Source of the DNA: Pseudomonadota bacterium
GTDB taxonomy: Bacteria; Pseudomonadota; Alphaproteobacteria; Rhizobiales; Xanthobacteraceae
DNA: 13,033 bases
Direction of reading: 5' to 3'
Assembly (NCBI GenBank): GCA_021823875.1
Contig: JAKAMD010000055.1
Span: 1 to 13,033, forward strand
Shown: piece by piece, positions 5,957 to 13,033 of the stretch
Position numbering within the stretch: the stretch's first letter is position 1
Layout: each line of letters opens with the position of its first letter
Made by a program: the position numbers and the translations under genes
The notes under the pieces: generated by a model
The model's input: the letters and a program-made list of their open reading frames with translations, nothing else
Database searches by the model: none
Told to the model about the DNA's origin: nothing

Positions 5957-6925
5957 ATGGCCGCCGAAAAACCCGCTTTGCAGGTGCTGCTGTGCTCGCC
6001 GCGCGGCTTCTGCGCCGGGGTGGTGCGCGCCATCGAGTCGGTGGAACGGGCGCTCGCCCTGTACGGGCCGCCGGTCTATGTCCGCCACGAAATCGTCCAT
6101 AATCGCTATGTTGTGGACAGCCTGCGGGCCAAGGGGGCCATTTTTGTCGAGGAACTCGAGGAGATTCCCGACACCACGGCGCCGGTTATCTTTTCCGCCC
6201 ATGGGGTGCCCCGCTCGATCCCCGAGGAGGCGGCGCGCCGCAATCTGGTTGCGCTCGACGCCACCTGTCCGCTGGTCACCAAGGTGCATCGCGAGGCGGA
6301 AATCCACTTCCGGCGCGGGCGCGAGATCGTGCTGATCGGGCATGCCGGCCACCCGGAAGTGGTCGGTACCATGGGCCAGCTTCCGCCCGGCGCCGTCACC
6401 CTGGTCGAGAGCCTGGAGGACATCGAGAAGTTCACCCCGCGCGACCCGGCCAATCTCGCCTTCGCAACCCAGACCACGCTGTCGGTGCAGGATACCGCCG
6501 CCATGGTCGAGGCCCTCCAGCGGCGTTTCCCGAACATCGTCGGGCCGCACAAGGAGGACATCTGCTACGCCACCACCAACCGCCAGGACGCGGTGCGCAA
6601 GGTGGCACCGGTGGTCGATGCCATGATTGTCGTGGGGGCGCCCAATTCCTCCAATTCGCAGCGTCTGAAGGAAGTGGCGGAGCGCGCCGGCTGTCCGCGC
6701 GCCATGCTGGTGCAGCGCGGCACCGATATCGATTGGCAGCTGCTCGACGGCGCCGCGCGGGTCGGCATCACCGCCGGCGCCTCGGCGCCGGAAGTCCTGG
6801 TCGAGGAGGTGCTCGACGCGTTGGCAGAACGTTACACCCTCAACGTCGAGACGGTTTCCACCGCTGAGGAAAACATGTTCTTTCCCTTGCCCCGCCCGCT
6901 GCGGGAGGACCGCGCGGCGGAGTGA
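5957..6925 (+). CDS. ispH: 4-hydroxy-3-methylbut-2-enyl diphosphate reductase
   Basis: 322 residues, normal for IspH/LytB. It carries out the last step of the non-mevalonate (MEP) isoprenoid pathway in the cytoplasm, reducing HMBPP to IPP and DMAPP with a [4Fe-4S] cluster. All three cluster cysteines are present: C19 (PRGFCAGV), C104 (DATCPLV) and C203 (DICYATTNRQ). Substrate-pocket residues are also seen: the HNRYVVD histidine (H48), H82 (SAHGVP), H132 and E134 (GHPEVVGTMGQ), TQTTLS, and SSNSQRL. Start ATG 5957 is chosen because GAGG (5948-5951) lies five bases upstream and the protein then begins like its family; an in-frame TTG at 5891 would add 22 residues and consumes the -35 element. 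thrB follows after six bases, so the two are very likely one operon. Confidence 0.96.
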   Translation: MAAEKPALQVLLCSPRGFCAGVVRAIESVERALALYGPPVYVRHEIVHNRYVVDSLRAKGAIFVEELEEIPDTTAPVIFSAHGVPRSIPEEAARRNLVALDATCPLVTKVHREAEIHFRRGREIVLIGHAGHPEVVGTMGQLPPGAVTLVESLEDIEKFTPRDPANLAFATQTTLSVQDTAAMVEALQRRFPNIVGPHKEDICYATTNRQDAVRKVAPVVDAMIVVGAPNSSNSQRLKEVAERAGCPRAMLVQRGTDIDWQLLDGAARVGITAGASAPEVLVEEVLDALAERYTLNVETVSTAEENMFFPLPRPLREDRAAE

Positions 6926-6931
6926 CGTTTC

Positions 6932-7897
6932 ATGGCGGTCTACACCGACGTCACCGCGGACGATCTCAACGAGTTCCTGGCCTGTTACGACATCGGCACC
7001 TTGCTCTCCTACAAGGGCATTGCCGAGGGCGTGGAGAATTCCAACTTCCTGGCGCACACCACCAGCGGCAATTTCATTCTCACGCTTTATGAGAAGCGCG
7101 TCGCCGAGGGCGACCTGCCGTTCTTCCTGGCGCTGATGGAGCACTTGGCCACGCGCGGCATCACCTGTCCGCAGCCGGTGAAAAACCGCGCCGGCGGATT
7201 GCTCGGGCGCGTGGCCGGGCGGCCAGCGGCGATCGTCACCTTCCTCGACGGCCTTTGGATCCGCCGGCCCAATGCGGGTCATTGTGCGGCGGTCGGCGAG
7301 GCGCTGGCGCGGCTGCATCTTGCCGGCGCCGATTTCGAGATGAAACGGGCCAACGCCTTGTCGATGACGAGCTGGCGGGGACTTTATGAGCACGCCAAGG
7401 GAGGTGGCGACAGCGTGCGGCCGGGCCTGTGCGCGGCGATCGCCGAGGAGCTCGACACGCTCGAGCAAAACTGGCCGCGCGATCTGCCGGTCGGCGTCAT
7501 TCATGCGGATCTCTTCCCCGACAACGTGTTCTTCCTTGGCGACACACTGTCCGGCCTGATCGATTTCTATTTCGCCTGCACCGATACACTCGCCTATGAC
7601 GTGGCGATCTGCCTCAATGCCTGGTGTTTTGAGCCGGATCATTCCTACAACGTCACCAAGGGCCGCGCGCTGCTGCGAGAATACGCGAAGGTGCGCAATC
7701 TCTCGGCCGCCGAATGTGCAGCGTTGCCGATGCTGGCGCGCGGTGCCGCCATGCGCTTTCTATTGACGAGGTTGGTCGACTGGCTGGCGGTGCCGAACGG
7801 CGCGCTGGTCAAGCCGAAGGACCCGTTGGAATATTTCCGCAAGCTGCGCTTCCACCAGTCGGTGACCAGCGTCGCTGACTACGGCATCGGCGCATGA
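6932..7897 (+). CDS. thrB: Homoserine kinase, APH-fold type
   Basis: 321 residues, the usual length of the alphaproteobacterial/pseudomonad ThrB that has an aminoglycoside-phosphotransferase fold rather than the GHMP fold of E. coli ThrB. It phosphorylates homoserine with ATP, the step before threonine synthase. Visible: MAVYTDVTADDLNEFLACYD, the nucleotide loop KGIAEGVENSNFL, the catalytic loop VIHADLFPDNV (H191, D193, N198), and the metal-binding Asp in LIDFYFA (D211). GGAG (6919-6922) at the ispH end serves as ribosome binding site nine bases before the ATG, so translation may be coupled to ispH. The stop codon TGA (7895-7897) lies inside the left arm of a RIME-like repeat, so the final residues (IGA) are repeat-encoded at least in part. 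Confidence 0.94.
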   Translation: MAVYTDVTADDLNEFLACYDIGTLLSYKGIAEGVENSNFLAHTTSGNFILTLYEKRVAEGDLPFFLALMEHLATRGITCPQPVKNRAGGLLGRVAGRPAAIVTFLDGLWIRRPNAGHCAAVGEALARLHLAGADFEMKRANALSMTSWRGLYEHAKGGGDSVRPGLCAAIAEELDTLEQNWPRDLPVGVIHADLFPDNVFFLGDTLSGLIDFYFACTDTLAYDVAICLNAWCFEPDHSYNVTKGRALLREYAKVRNLSAAECAALPMLARGAAMRFLLTRLVDWLAVPNGALVKPKDPLEYFRKLRFHQSVTSVADYGIGA

Positions 7898-7938
7898 TCC
7901 CGAAAAGTGGGAACCGGTTTTCGGATAAGATCATGCGC
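7890..7938. repeat. RIME-like palindromic repeat of rhizobia
   Basis: Outer arms GCGCATGATC (7890-7899) and GATCATGCGC (7929-7938) are exact reverse complements, and inside them CCGAAAA (7900-7906) pairs with TTTTCGG (7918-7924). The core CCGAAAAGTGGGAACCGG followed by TTTTCGG is the well-known Hyphomicrobiales intergenic mosaic element (RIME1-like, from memory). It overlaps the last three codons of thrB and fills almost all the gap to rnhA. It can fold in the RNA, perhaps stabilising the 5' part of the operon transcript or lowering read-through. Confidence 0.75.
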
Positions 7939-7952
7939 CAGGAAAAGACTTC

Positions 7953-8423
7953 ATGAGCGAGCGGCGGGTCACCATTTACACCGATGGCGCCTGCTCTGGT
8001 AATCCCGGCCCGGGTGGCTGGGGCGTGATCCTCAGATCGGGCGATCACGAAAAAGAACTCAAGGGCGGCGAACCGCATACCACCAACAACCAAATGGAGT
8101 TGATGGCAGCGATATCCGCGCTGGAGGCGCTCAATCGCCCCTGCATTGTCGACCTGCACACCGACAGCGAATATCTGCGCAACGGCATCACCAAGTGGAT
8201 CCACGGCTGGAAGCGCAATGGCTGGCGCACCGCCGATAAGAAGCCGGTAAAGAATAAAGAGCTCTGGCAACGGCTCGATACCGCGCTGGGTGAGCATCAG
8301 GTGCACTGGCACTGGGTCAAGGGTCACGCCGGCCATGCCCAGAACGAGCGCGCCGACGAACTGGCGCGCGAAGGTCTGATCGCGGCCCGCGCCGGGGCTG
8401 TGGGTGCGATGAAGACAAAATAG
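7953..8423 (+). CDS. rnhA: Ribonuclease HI
   Basis: 156 residues. Cuts the RNA strand of RNA-DNA hybrids (R-loops, primers) in the cytoplasm with two metal ions. The catalytic set is complete: D11 (IYTDGACSGNPG), E49 (NNQMELMAAI), D71 (LHTDSEYL) and D135 (NERADELA), with the helper H125 in VKGHAGH. The basic handle region is present (WIHGWKRNGWRTADKKPVKN, 82-101). AGGAA (7940-7944) lies eight bases before the ATG. It is the third gene of the ispH-thrB-rnhA order found in many alphaproteobacteria, though separated from thrB by the repeat. The last 12 or so residues (Ala-rich, ending AMKTK) extend past the conserved fold. A perfect hairpin follows directly after the stop. Confidence 0.96.
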   Translation: MSERRVTIYTDGACSGNPGPGGWGVILRSGDHEKELKGGEPHTTNNQMELMAAISALEALNRPCIVDLHTDSEYLRNGITKWIHGWKRNGWRTADKKPVKNKELWQRLDTALGEHQVHWHWVKGHAGHAQNERADELAREGLIAARAGAVGAMKTK

Positions 8424-8450
8424 TCATGGCCGGAACAGGTCCGGCCATGA
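8424..8450. terminator. Perfect hairpin between convergent rnhA and peroxiredoxin genes
   Basis: TCATGGCCGGA (8424-8434) and TCCGGCCATGA (8440-8450) are exact reverse complements around ACAGG. It begins at the first base after the rnhA stop. On the minus strand the stem is followed by CTATTTTGTC, a short T-rich tail, so it fits best as terminator of the peroxiredoxin unit. On the plus strand no T run follows, but the stem could still protect the rnhA mRNA end. Confidence 0.6.
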
Positions 8451-8486
8451 CCATGACGTTGAGGTGCGTTGACCGCGCAGGAAAAG

Positions 8487-8972
8487 TTAAATCTGCGCCA
8501 ACAGCGCCTGGCCACCCGAGATCTCGCACTTGCCGGGCGCTTCCTCGATGTTGATCTGCTTCACCACGCCATCCTCGACCAGCATGGAATAGCGCTTGGA
8601 GCGGATGCCGAGGCCGCCGGCGGTCGCGTCGAGCACCATATCGACACCCTTGGCGAATTCGGCGCTGCCGTCGGCGAGAAATTCGATCTTGCCGTCGCCG
8701 CCGGTCGATTTCGCCCACTCCTTCATGACAAAGGCGTCGTTGACCGCGGTCACCGCAATAGTGTCGACGCCCTTCGCTTTGAAGGCCGCAATATTATTGA
8801 GGAAACTCGGCATGTGCAGATTGCTGCAGGTCGGCGTGAAGGCGCCGGGCACCGCAAACAGCGCGACCTTCTTGCCCTTGAAAATTTCGTCGGTCGTTTT
8901 CGGCTTGGGGCCCTCGCCAGTCATGACGCGGAACGTTGCGTTGGGCAGGCGATCGCCGACCTTGATAGCCAT
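8487..8972 (-). CDS. Peroxiredoxin, Prx5 family
   Basis: 161 residues, usual for bacterial Prx5. Reduces hydrogen peroxide and organic peroxides with a thiol partner (glutaredoxin or thioredoxin) in the cytoplasm; no signal peptide. The peroxidatic cysteine is C49 in the motif VPGAFTPTCSNLHMPSF, and a second cysteine C149 (APGKCEISGG) lies where the resolving cysteine of atypical 2-Cys Prx5 enzymes is found. Other family marks: NDAFVMKEWAK, DGSAEFAKGVDMVLD, GLGIRSKRYSM. Start ATG 8970-8972 (MAIKVGDRLP) is chosen because GAGGA (8980-8984) lies seven bases upstream; the in-frame start at 9014 would add 14 unlike residues. It lies 60 bases downstream of the DsbD-N-like gene on the same strand, so the two may be co-transcribed. 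It ends before a hairpin terminator. Confidence 0.94.
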   Translation of the reverse strand: MAIKVGDRLPNATFRVMTGEGPKPKTTDEIFKGKKVALFAVPGAFTPTCSNLHMPSFLNNIAAFKAKGVDTIAVTAVNDAFVMKEWAKSTGGDGKIEFLADGSAEFAKGVDMVLDATAGGLGIRSKRYSMLVEDGVVKQINIEEAPGKCEISGGQALLAQI

Positions 8973-9032
8973 GGTGTCATCCTCGTGTGCTGAAGTGTTC
9001 TCCCGAACGCGCAAAATAGCGCAAGCAGCGGA

Positions 9033-9887
9033 TTAGTCGAGATGGGCCGTGGTCTGGTAGGCCGCATCGCCCTCGACCACCGTGAAGATCAGATCGAAAT
9101 GGCCCTTGGGGCTGATGCCGGGCGGCAAGCCGTCGAGCACGAAGCCAAATCGGCGATGGCCGGCGGGCGCACCGGCCGCCGGCTGCGGCACCGGCAGCGC
9201 CCATTCGGCCGTCGGTCCTTCCACGAAGACCTGCAGCGGAACGCCGGCGGGCGCCTTGAGATCGACCGCGATTAGCGGCTTGGCCGCATCGTTGGCACGG
9301 CGCACGGTCAGCCCAAGCTCCGCGGCGGGGACGATCTTGGGCACGTGCGCCTCGGCGGCGGTGAGCAGGGCATCGTTACTGCTGTTGCCGCCGCTGAGCG
9401 TGAGCGCGGCTTGTCCGCGCGCCGGCACGCATAGTTTGGCGCAGATCGCGTAATCAGCTTTCACATGCAACTCGACGGGCTTGCCCGGCTGCTGTGGCGT
9501 CACGATCACGGGGAAGATCACGTCATCGGTATAGCCGAGGGTATTGCCGGTCTCGTCGGTATAAAGATGAGGGGCCGGATAACGCACCTGGGCGTGCCCC
9601 AAGTTTTGCGAGCCGGAAAAATCGAATTGCGGCGGCACGCCGGAATCGCCGGGATAGCGCCAATAGGTGTGCCAGCCCGGCGCCAGTTTGATTTCGATGC
9701 CGGCGCGCAATGTGGTGGCGTTCGGCTTGGCCGATCCGGCGATCAGCCGCAGCGCGGCATCGTTGCCATTATTGGCCCAGGGTGAGGCGTCATCGGACCG
9801 CGCCGGCGCGGCGAGCGTCAGCAGCACAGCCGCGGCAAGCGGCCAGGCCGCGCGGTAACCAGATCGCGATTTGCGAATGCCTGTCAT
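9033..9887 (-). CDS. Exported DsbD N-terminal-domain-like (DsbD_N/ScsB-type) protein
   Basis: 284 residues. Signal peptide: basic start MTGIRKSRSGYR, hydrophobic AAWPLAAAVLLTLA, likely cleavage after APARS (residue 31). The mature protein resembles the periplasmic alpha domain of DsbD/ScsB thiol-disulfide reductases: LAPGWHTYWRYPGDSGVPP (68-86), YPAPHLYTDETGNTLGY, and the cysteine pair C149-x3-C153 in YAICAKLCVPA. By family, such domains pass electrons from a membrane partner to periplasmic thiol proteins. Here the membrane beta domain and the C-terminal thioredoxin domain are missing, so a partner must be encoded elsewhere, or the domain has another role; these are the only cysteines visible. 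The region after about 190 has no clear motif to me. Followed after 60 bases by the peroxiredoxin gene. No Shine-Dalgarno is seen before the ATG. Confidence 0.85.
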   Translation of the reverse strand: MTGIRKSRSGYRAAWPLAAAVLLTLAAPARSDDASPWANNGNDAALRLIAGSAKPNATTLRAGIEIKLAPGWHTYWRYPGDSGVPPQFDFSGSQNLGHAQVRYPAPHLYTDETGNTLGYTDDVIFPVIVTPQQPGKPVELHVKADYAICAKLCVPARGQAALTLSGGNSSNDALLTAAEAHVPKIVPAAELGLTVRRANDAAKPLIAVDLKAPAGVPLQVFVEGPTAEWALPVPQPAAGAPAGHRRFGFVLDGLPPGISPKGHFDLIFTVVEGDAAYQTTAHLD

Positions 9888-9951
9888 GCCGCATGATTTA
9901 GTTGGTAACGCGATGTCGCACCACTGAATTCATCGTGAGCAGGCGGTGAAC

Positions 9952-9988
9952 GGAAAAAGGGCAAAGTGGTGTTTTTGCCACATTTTCC
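9952..9988. promoter_or_regulatory. Nested inverted repeats between the DsbD-N-like gene and yqgE
   Basis: GGAAAA (9952-9957) pairs with TTTTCC (9983-9988), and inside it GGCAAA (9960-9965) pairs with TTTGCC (9974-9979). It sits in the 194-base divergent region, 64 bases upstream of the DsbD-N-like ATG and 93 bases upstream of yqgE. It could be an operator or an RNA leader hairpin. I found no convincing -35/-10 pair in this region for either gene. Confidence 0.3.
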
Positions 9989-10081
9989 CGCCTAGTAGGG
10001 GCTCTTGAATATGACGGCGGCGCGACCAAGTTTCCTGGGCTGCCGTTTGCAAAGGTCCATCGATCGGATAACCTTTCAGCC

Positions 10082-10699
10082 ATGAAGCTCAACCGGATGC
10101 CGAACGCCACGACTCCCGCCCGCGGTTTTCTCGACGGTCAGATGCTGATCGCGATGCCGACGATGAGCGATGAGCGTTTCGCGCGCACGTTGATTTATGT
10201 CTGCGCGCATTCAAGCGAAGGCGCCATGGGCATTGTCGTCAACCAGCCGGCGCAGAATATCCAATTCCCCGAATTGCTGGTGCAGCTCGAAGTGATTCCG
10301 GAGAGCGAGCGGATCCAATTGCCGCGCCGGGCGGAAAGCGTGAAGGTGCTCAAGGGCGGGCCGGTGGAGACCGGACGCGGCTTCGTGCTGCATTCGGCCG
10401 ATTTCTTCATCGAGAACTCGACGCTGCCGATCGACGAGGGCATCTGCCTGACCGCCACGCTCGATATCCTCAAGGCGATTGCGCACGGGAAGGGGCCGCA
10501 AAGCGCGATACTCGCGCTCGGCTATGCCGGCTGGGCGCCCGGCCAGTTGGAAGAGGAGATCCAGCAGAACGGCTGGCTGCATTGCGCCGCCGATCCCGAG
10601 CTGATTTTCGGCAGCGACATCGAGCACAAATACGAGCGCGCGTTGCGCAAGCTCGGAATCGATCTCGGCATGCTGTCGAGCGAAGCCGGGCACGCCTGA
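10082..10699 (+). CDS. YqgE/AlgH family protein (UPF0301)
   Basis: 205 residues, slightly longer than the roughly 185-190 usual in the family because of an N-terminal extension of about 15 residues (MKLNRMPNATTPARG). Family marks are clear: FLDGQMLIAMPTMSDERFARTLIYVCAHS, EGAMGIVVNQPA, VLKGGPVETGRGFVLHS, LALGYAGWAPGQLEEEI, NGWL, and DIEHKYERALRKLGID. Cytoplasmic, no signal peptide. The biochemical role is not settled; in Pseudomonas the homologue AlgH has been linked to alginate regulation. No strong ribosome binding site precedes ATG 10082; an in-frame ATG at 10097 is an alternative with no better signal. It diverges from the DsbD-N-like gene and converges on the EAL gene, with a 33-base gap. 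Confidence 0.93.
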   Translation: MKLNRMPNATTPARGFLDGQMLIAMPTMSDERFARTLIYVCAHSSEGAMGIVVNQPAQNIQFPELLVQLEVIPESERIQLPRRAESVKVLKGGPVETGRGFVLHSADFFIENSTLPIDEGICLTATLDILKAIAHGKGPQSAILALGYAGWAPGQLEEEIQQNGWLHCAADPELIFGSDIEHKYERALRKLGIDLGMLSSEAGHA

Positions 10700-10732
10700 T
10701 TTTCTCCAGCGGAGTTAGACGAATAAGCCGGA

Positions 10733-13033
10733 TCAGCGCGCGATCTCGAAACGCTCGCCGGTCAGCAGCCTGCGCGCGTCTTCGGCGCTCATCGGCTCGC
10801 CGAAGGCGAAGCCTTGCGCGTATTCGCAGCCGAGATGATAGAGCTCGACCGCGTCGCTGTCGGTCTCGGCGCCTTCCGCGACCACTTCCATACCGAGATC
10901 GTGACCGAGCGCGATGATCGAACGCAGGATCACCGGGCGGGTGCCGCGCGCGGTGGTGCGCACGAAGGATTGGTCGATCTTAATGGTGTCGAACGGGAAG
11001 CGCTGCAGATAGGCGAGCGAGGAATGGCCGGTGCCGAAGTCGTCGAGCGAGAGGCCGGCGCCGAGCTCGCGGATGCGGGCTAGGATCACGGCGGCGTGCT
11101 CGGGATTTTCCATCACCAGCGATTCAGTGATTTCCAGCTTGAGGGTGCCGCGCGCCAGCGCCGAGCGCGCCAGCACGCTGCGCAAATCCTGGATCAGGTC
11201 GTGACGCAGCAATTGGCGCGACGACACATTGACGCTGGCGAACACCGGGTCGCGCCCGCGCGTTTCCGCCTGCCAGCTGGCGAGCTGGCGCGCGGTGTGC
11301 TCGAGCACGAATAGGCCGAGATCGACGATCAGCCCGATCTCCTCGGCGATGGAGATAAATTCCGCCGGCGACAGCCGGCCCATCTTGGGATGGTCCCAGC
11401 GGGCCAGCGCTTCGAATCCGGCGATCATACGGTCTTCCAGCCGCACGATCGGCTGGTAGAGCACTTTGATCTCCTGGCGCTCGATGGCGCGGCGCAATTC
11501 CGATTCCAGCGCCAGCCGGTCGGTCTTGCGCGAGCGCATGGCCGGCTTGAAGATCTCGATGCGGTCGCCGCCAATGCGCTTGGCGTAATACATCGCGAGC
11601 TCGGCATCCTTGAGCACCTCTTCCGGACGATGCGGCTGCTCGTCGGCGAGCGCCAATCCGAACGAGGCGGTAAGGAAGATCTCGCGGTCGTTAAAAGCGA
11701 TCGGCGCGCGCAAAGTGCGGCGCAGCGTCTCGGCAAAGGCGATGATGCGTGCGGGTTCCTTCTCCGATAGCAGGATCAGCGCGAACTGATCGCCCGCGAG
11801 CCGCGCCAGCGTGTCCTGCGGCTTGAGCAGGCGGGACAGCCGGCGCGCGGTGGTGAGCAGGATGGAATCGCCGACCGCCATGCCGACCGAATCGTTGACC
11901 TGCTTGAAGCGGTCGAGATCGACCACCACGATTGACGGCCTGATCTGGGTGTCGGAGCGCGCGAAGGCGAAAGCCGCTTCCATGCGGTCGAGGAACAATT
12001 CGCGGTTGGGCAGGCCGGTGAGATTGTCATGCACCGCGTCGAACAGCAGCCGTTCCTCGCCGTTCTTGATCTCGGTCACGTCGGTCAGCGTGCCGACCAC
12101 GCGCACCACCTCACCGTCGGAGCCGACCACCGGTCGCGCCTTGAGCGTGAACCAAAGATAGTGACCGTCGGTCGCGCGCAGGCGGAAATCCTGGGTCAGG
12201 CGGCCGCGCCGCTGCTCCACGATATTGTCGAGCGCGGCACGGAAGCGATCGCGATCGAGCGGATGCAGGATTTCCAGCCAGCTCGCCGCGGCGCCTTCCA
12301 ATGCGCCGCGTTTCAACCCGAGCAGGCTCTCAGTTTCCGGGCTGGTGAACACCTTGTCGGCGGACACGTCCCAGTCCCAGATCAGGTCGCCGGCGCCGGT
12401 CAGCGCCAATGCGCGGCGCTCGACGTCTGAAACAATGCCGTGGGCGGTGCCGCCGGCGAAGGCGTGCTGCATGACCGTGAAGCCGATCAGCATCACGATC
12501 AGCACCAGGCCGCCGAGCAGGGCCGGCCCGATGATGTCGTTGGTGACGACGCCGGTGACGGCAAGCCCGGCGCCGAAGGTCCAGGCCACCAGCAGGATCC
12601 AGGTCGGGATCAGCAGCACCGCGCGGTCGTAGCCGTGCGTGGAGAGATAACTCACGAGCGCCAGGCCGAACACCGCGATACAGGCCAGCGACATGCGCGC
12701 GATGCCGGAGGCGACGGCGGGATCGAACACCGCGACGCCGATCAGCGCCGCCAGCGCGGCGAGCCAGGCGACGGTGATGTGCATGTAGCGCACGTGCCAA
12801 CGCGACAAATTCAAATAGGCAAACAGGAAGACGAGAAGAGTCGCCGACAGGATCGCCTCGCCGCAGGCGCGCCATATGCGCTCGGCGCCGGCCGACATGT
12901 CAAACACCTTGCCCCAGAAGCCGAAGTCGATGCCGATATACATGAGCACCGCCCAGCCGAGCGCGGCGGCGGCCGGGAACATGATAGAGCCCTTCACCAC
13001 GAACAGGATGGTGAGGAAAAGTGCCAACAGGCC
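10733..13033 (-). CDS. Membrane-bound PAS-GGDEF-EAL protein, probable cyclic-di-GMP phosphodiesterase (5' partial)
   Basis: 766 residues visible; the frame is open through the window edge at 13033, so the true start and any sensor domain lie outside. Order: about seven membrane segments (12450-13033; e.g. LLVFLFAYL, LIGVAVF, LVLIVMLIGFTVM), like a 7TMR-DISM region; a PAS domain (GDLIWDWDVSADKVF to VVRVVGTLTDVTE, about 12070-12390); GGDEF (about 11550-12040, starting HDNLTGLPNRELFLDR); and EAL (about 10745-11500). The GGDEF signature reads AGDQF (codons 11783-11797), so cyclase activity is doubtful. The EAL domain keeps its catalytic residues: EAL (11405-11413), ASVNVSS, LEITES, DDFGTG (11027-11044), IKIDQSF, AEGAET and YAQGFAFG. 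It therefore probably hydrolyses cyclic-di-GMP to pGpG, with the GGDEF domain perhaps only binding GTP. Signal unknown. It ends FEIAR, then stop. Confidence 0.93.
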   Translation of the reverse strand, partial: GLLALFLTILFVVKGSIMFPAAAALGWAVLMYIGIDFGFWGKVFDMSAGAERIWRACGEAILSATLLVFLFAYLNLSRWHVRYMHITVAWLAALAALIGVAVFDPAVASGIARMSLACIAVFGLALVSYLSTHGYDRAVLLIPTWILLVAWTFGAGLAVTGVVTNDIIGPALLGGLVLIVMLIGFTVMQHAFAGGTAHGIVSDVERRALALTGAGDLIWDWDVSADKVFTSPETESLLGLKRGALEGAAASWLEILHPLDRDRFRAALDNIVEQRRGRLTQDFRLRATDGHYLWFTLKARPVVGSDGEVVRVVGTLTDVTEIKNGEERLLFDAVHDNLTGLPNRELFLDRMEAAFAFARSDTQIRPSIVVVDLDRFKQVNDSVGMAVGDSILLTTARRLSRLLKPQDTLARLAGDQFALILLSEKEPARIIAFAETLRRTLRAPIAFNDREIFLTASFGLALADEQPHRPEEVLKDAELAMYYAKRIGGDRIEIFKPAMRSRKTDRLALESELRRAIERQEIKVLYQPIVRLEDRMIAGFEALARWDHPKMGRLSPAEFISIAEEIGLIVDLGLFVLEHTARQLASWQAETRGRDPVFASVNVSSRQLLRHDLIQDLRSVLARSALARGTLKLEITESLVMENPEHAAVILARIRELGAGLSLDDFGTGHSSLAYLQRFPFDTIKIDQSFVRTTARGTRPVILRSIIALGHDLGMEVVAEGAETDSDAVELYHLGCEYAQGFAFGEPMSAEDARRLLTGERFEIAR

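Noticed and set aside
5344..6102. A 252-codon plus-strand frame opposite trcR running into ispH
   Set aside because: It overlaps trcR in antisense and ispH in another frame, both well supported, and would span the divergent promoter region.
5819..7642. A 607-codon open frame on the minus strand across ispH and thrB
   Set aside because: It lies opposite two clearly conserved genes with complete catalytic motifs. The composition (His/Arg/Gly-rich) is typical of an antisense shadow in GC-rich DNA, and no family motif is seen.
8973..9014. Upstream start (9014) for the peroxiredoxin
   Set aside because: MAIKVGDRLP at 8972 matches the usual Prx5 N-terminus and has GAGGA seven bases upstream.
1..13033. 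Search for an undescribed defence, mobile or biosynthetic system
   Set aside because: All eleven genes belong to recognisable families, mostly core functions; no integrase, transposase, toxin-antitoxin pair, nuclease cassette or direct-repeat array was seen.

Overview
The window looks like chromosomal DNA of a GC-rich alphaproteobacterium of the order Hyphomicrobiales (Rhizobiales), perhaps near Bradyrhizobium, Rhodopseudomonas or Pseudolabrys. This is inferred from three things: the alphaproteobacteria-specific TrcR (DUF1013) protein, the ispH-thrB-rnhA gene order known from this class, and two kinds of rhizobial palindromic intergenic repeat (a RIME-like element with CCGAAAA/TTTTCGG arms and a paired element with ATTCCGG ends). 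It holds eleven protein genes, two of them cut by the window edges. I saw no tRNA, rRNA, CRISPR array, transposase or phage gene, and no gene-free stretch longer than about 200 bases.

Layout. Positions 1-691 (+) carry the end of a class I aspartate aminotransferase. Positions 836-1849 (+) encode an exported NMT1/THI5-type solute-binding protein with no transporter partners in view. Positions 2020-4080 (+) encode an EF-G-like GTPase of the EF-G2 type. A pair of inverted palindromic repeats (4089-4200) separates it from a convergent two-gene unit on the minus strand: a zinc-ribbon MBL-fold protein (4204-5013) downstream of trcR (5059-5775). trcR diverges from ispH (5957-6925, +), which is followed closely by thrB (6932-7897) and, across a RIME-like repeat, by rnhA (7953-8423). 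A perfect hairpin separates rnhA from a convergent redox pair on the minus strand: a Prx5-type peroxiredoxin (8487-8972) downstream of an exported DsbD-N-like protein (9033-9887). yqgE/algH (10082-10699, +) diverges from that pair and converges on a membrane PAS-GGDEF-EAL protein (10733-13033, -) whose N-terminus lies outside the window.

Functionally this is mostly housekeeping: amino acid metabolism (aminotransferase, homoserine kinase), isoprenoid synthesis (IspH), RNA-DNA hybrid removal (RNase HI) and peroxide/thiol chemistry, plus a cell-cycle regulator and a cyclic-di-GMP enzyme. I found no convincing new multi-gene system. The points most worth a second look are the EF-G-like protein that lacks its switch I threonine and catalytic histidine, the trcR/ispH divergent region with two dyads and a good minus-strand promoter, the zinc-ribbon MBL protein with an incomplete metal motif, the repeat that supplies the thrB stop codon, the orphan solute-binding protein, and the altered GGDEF signature next to an intact EAL domain.
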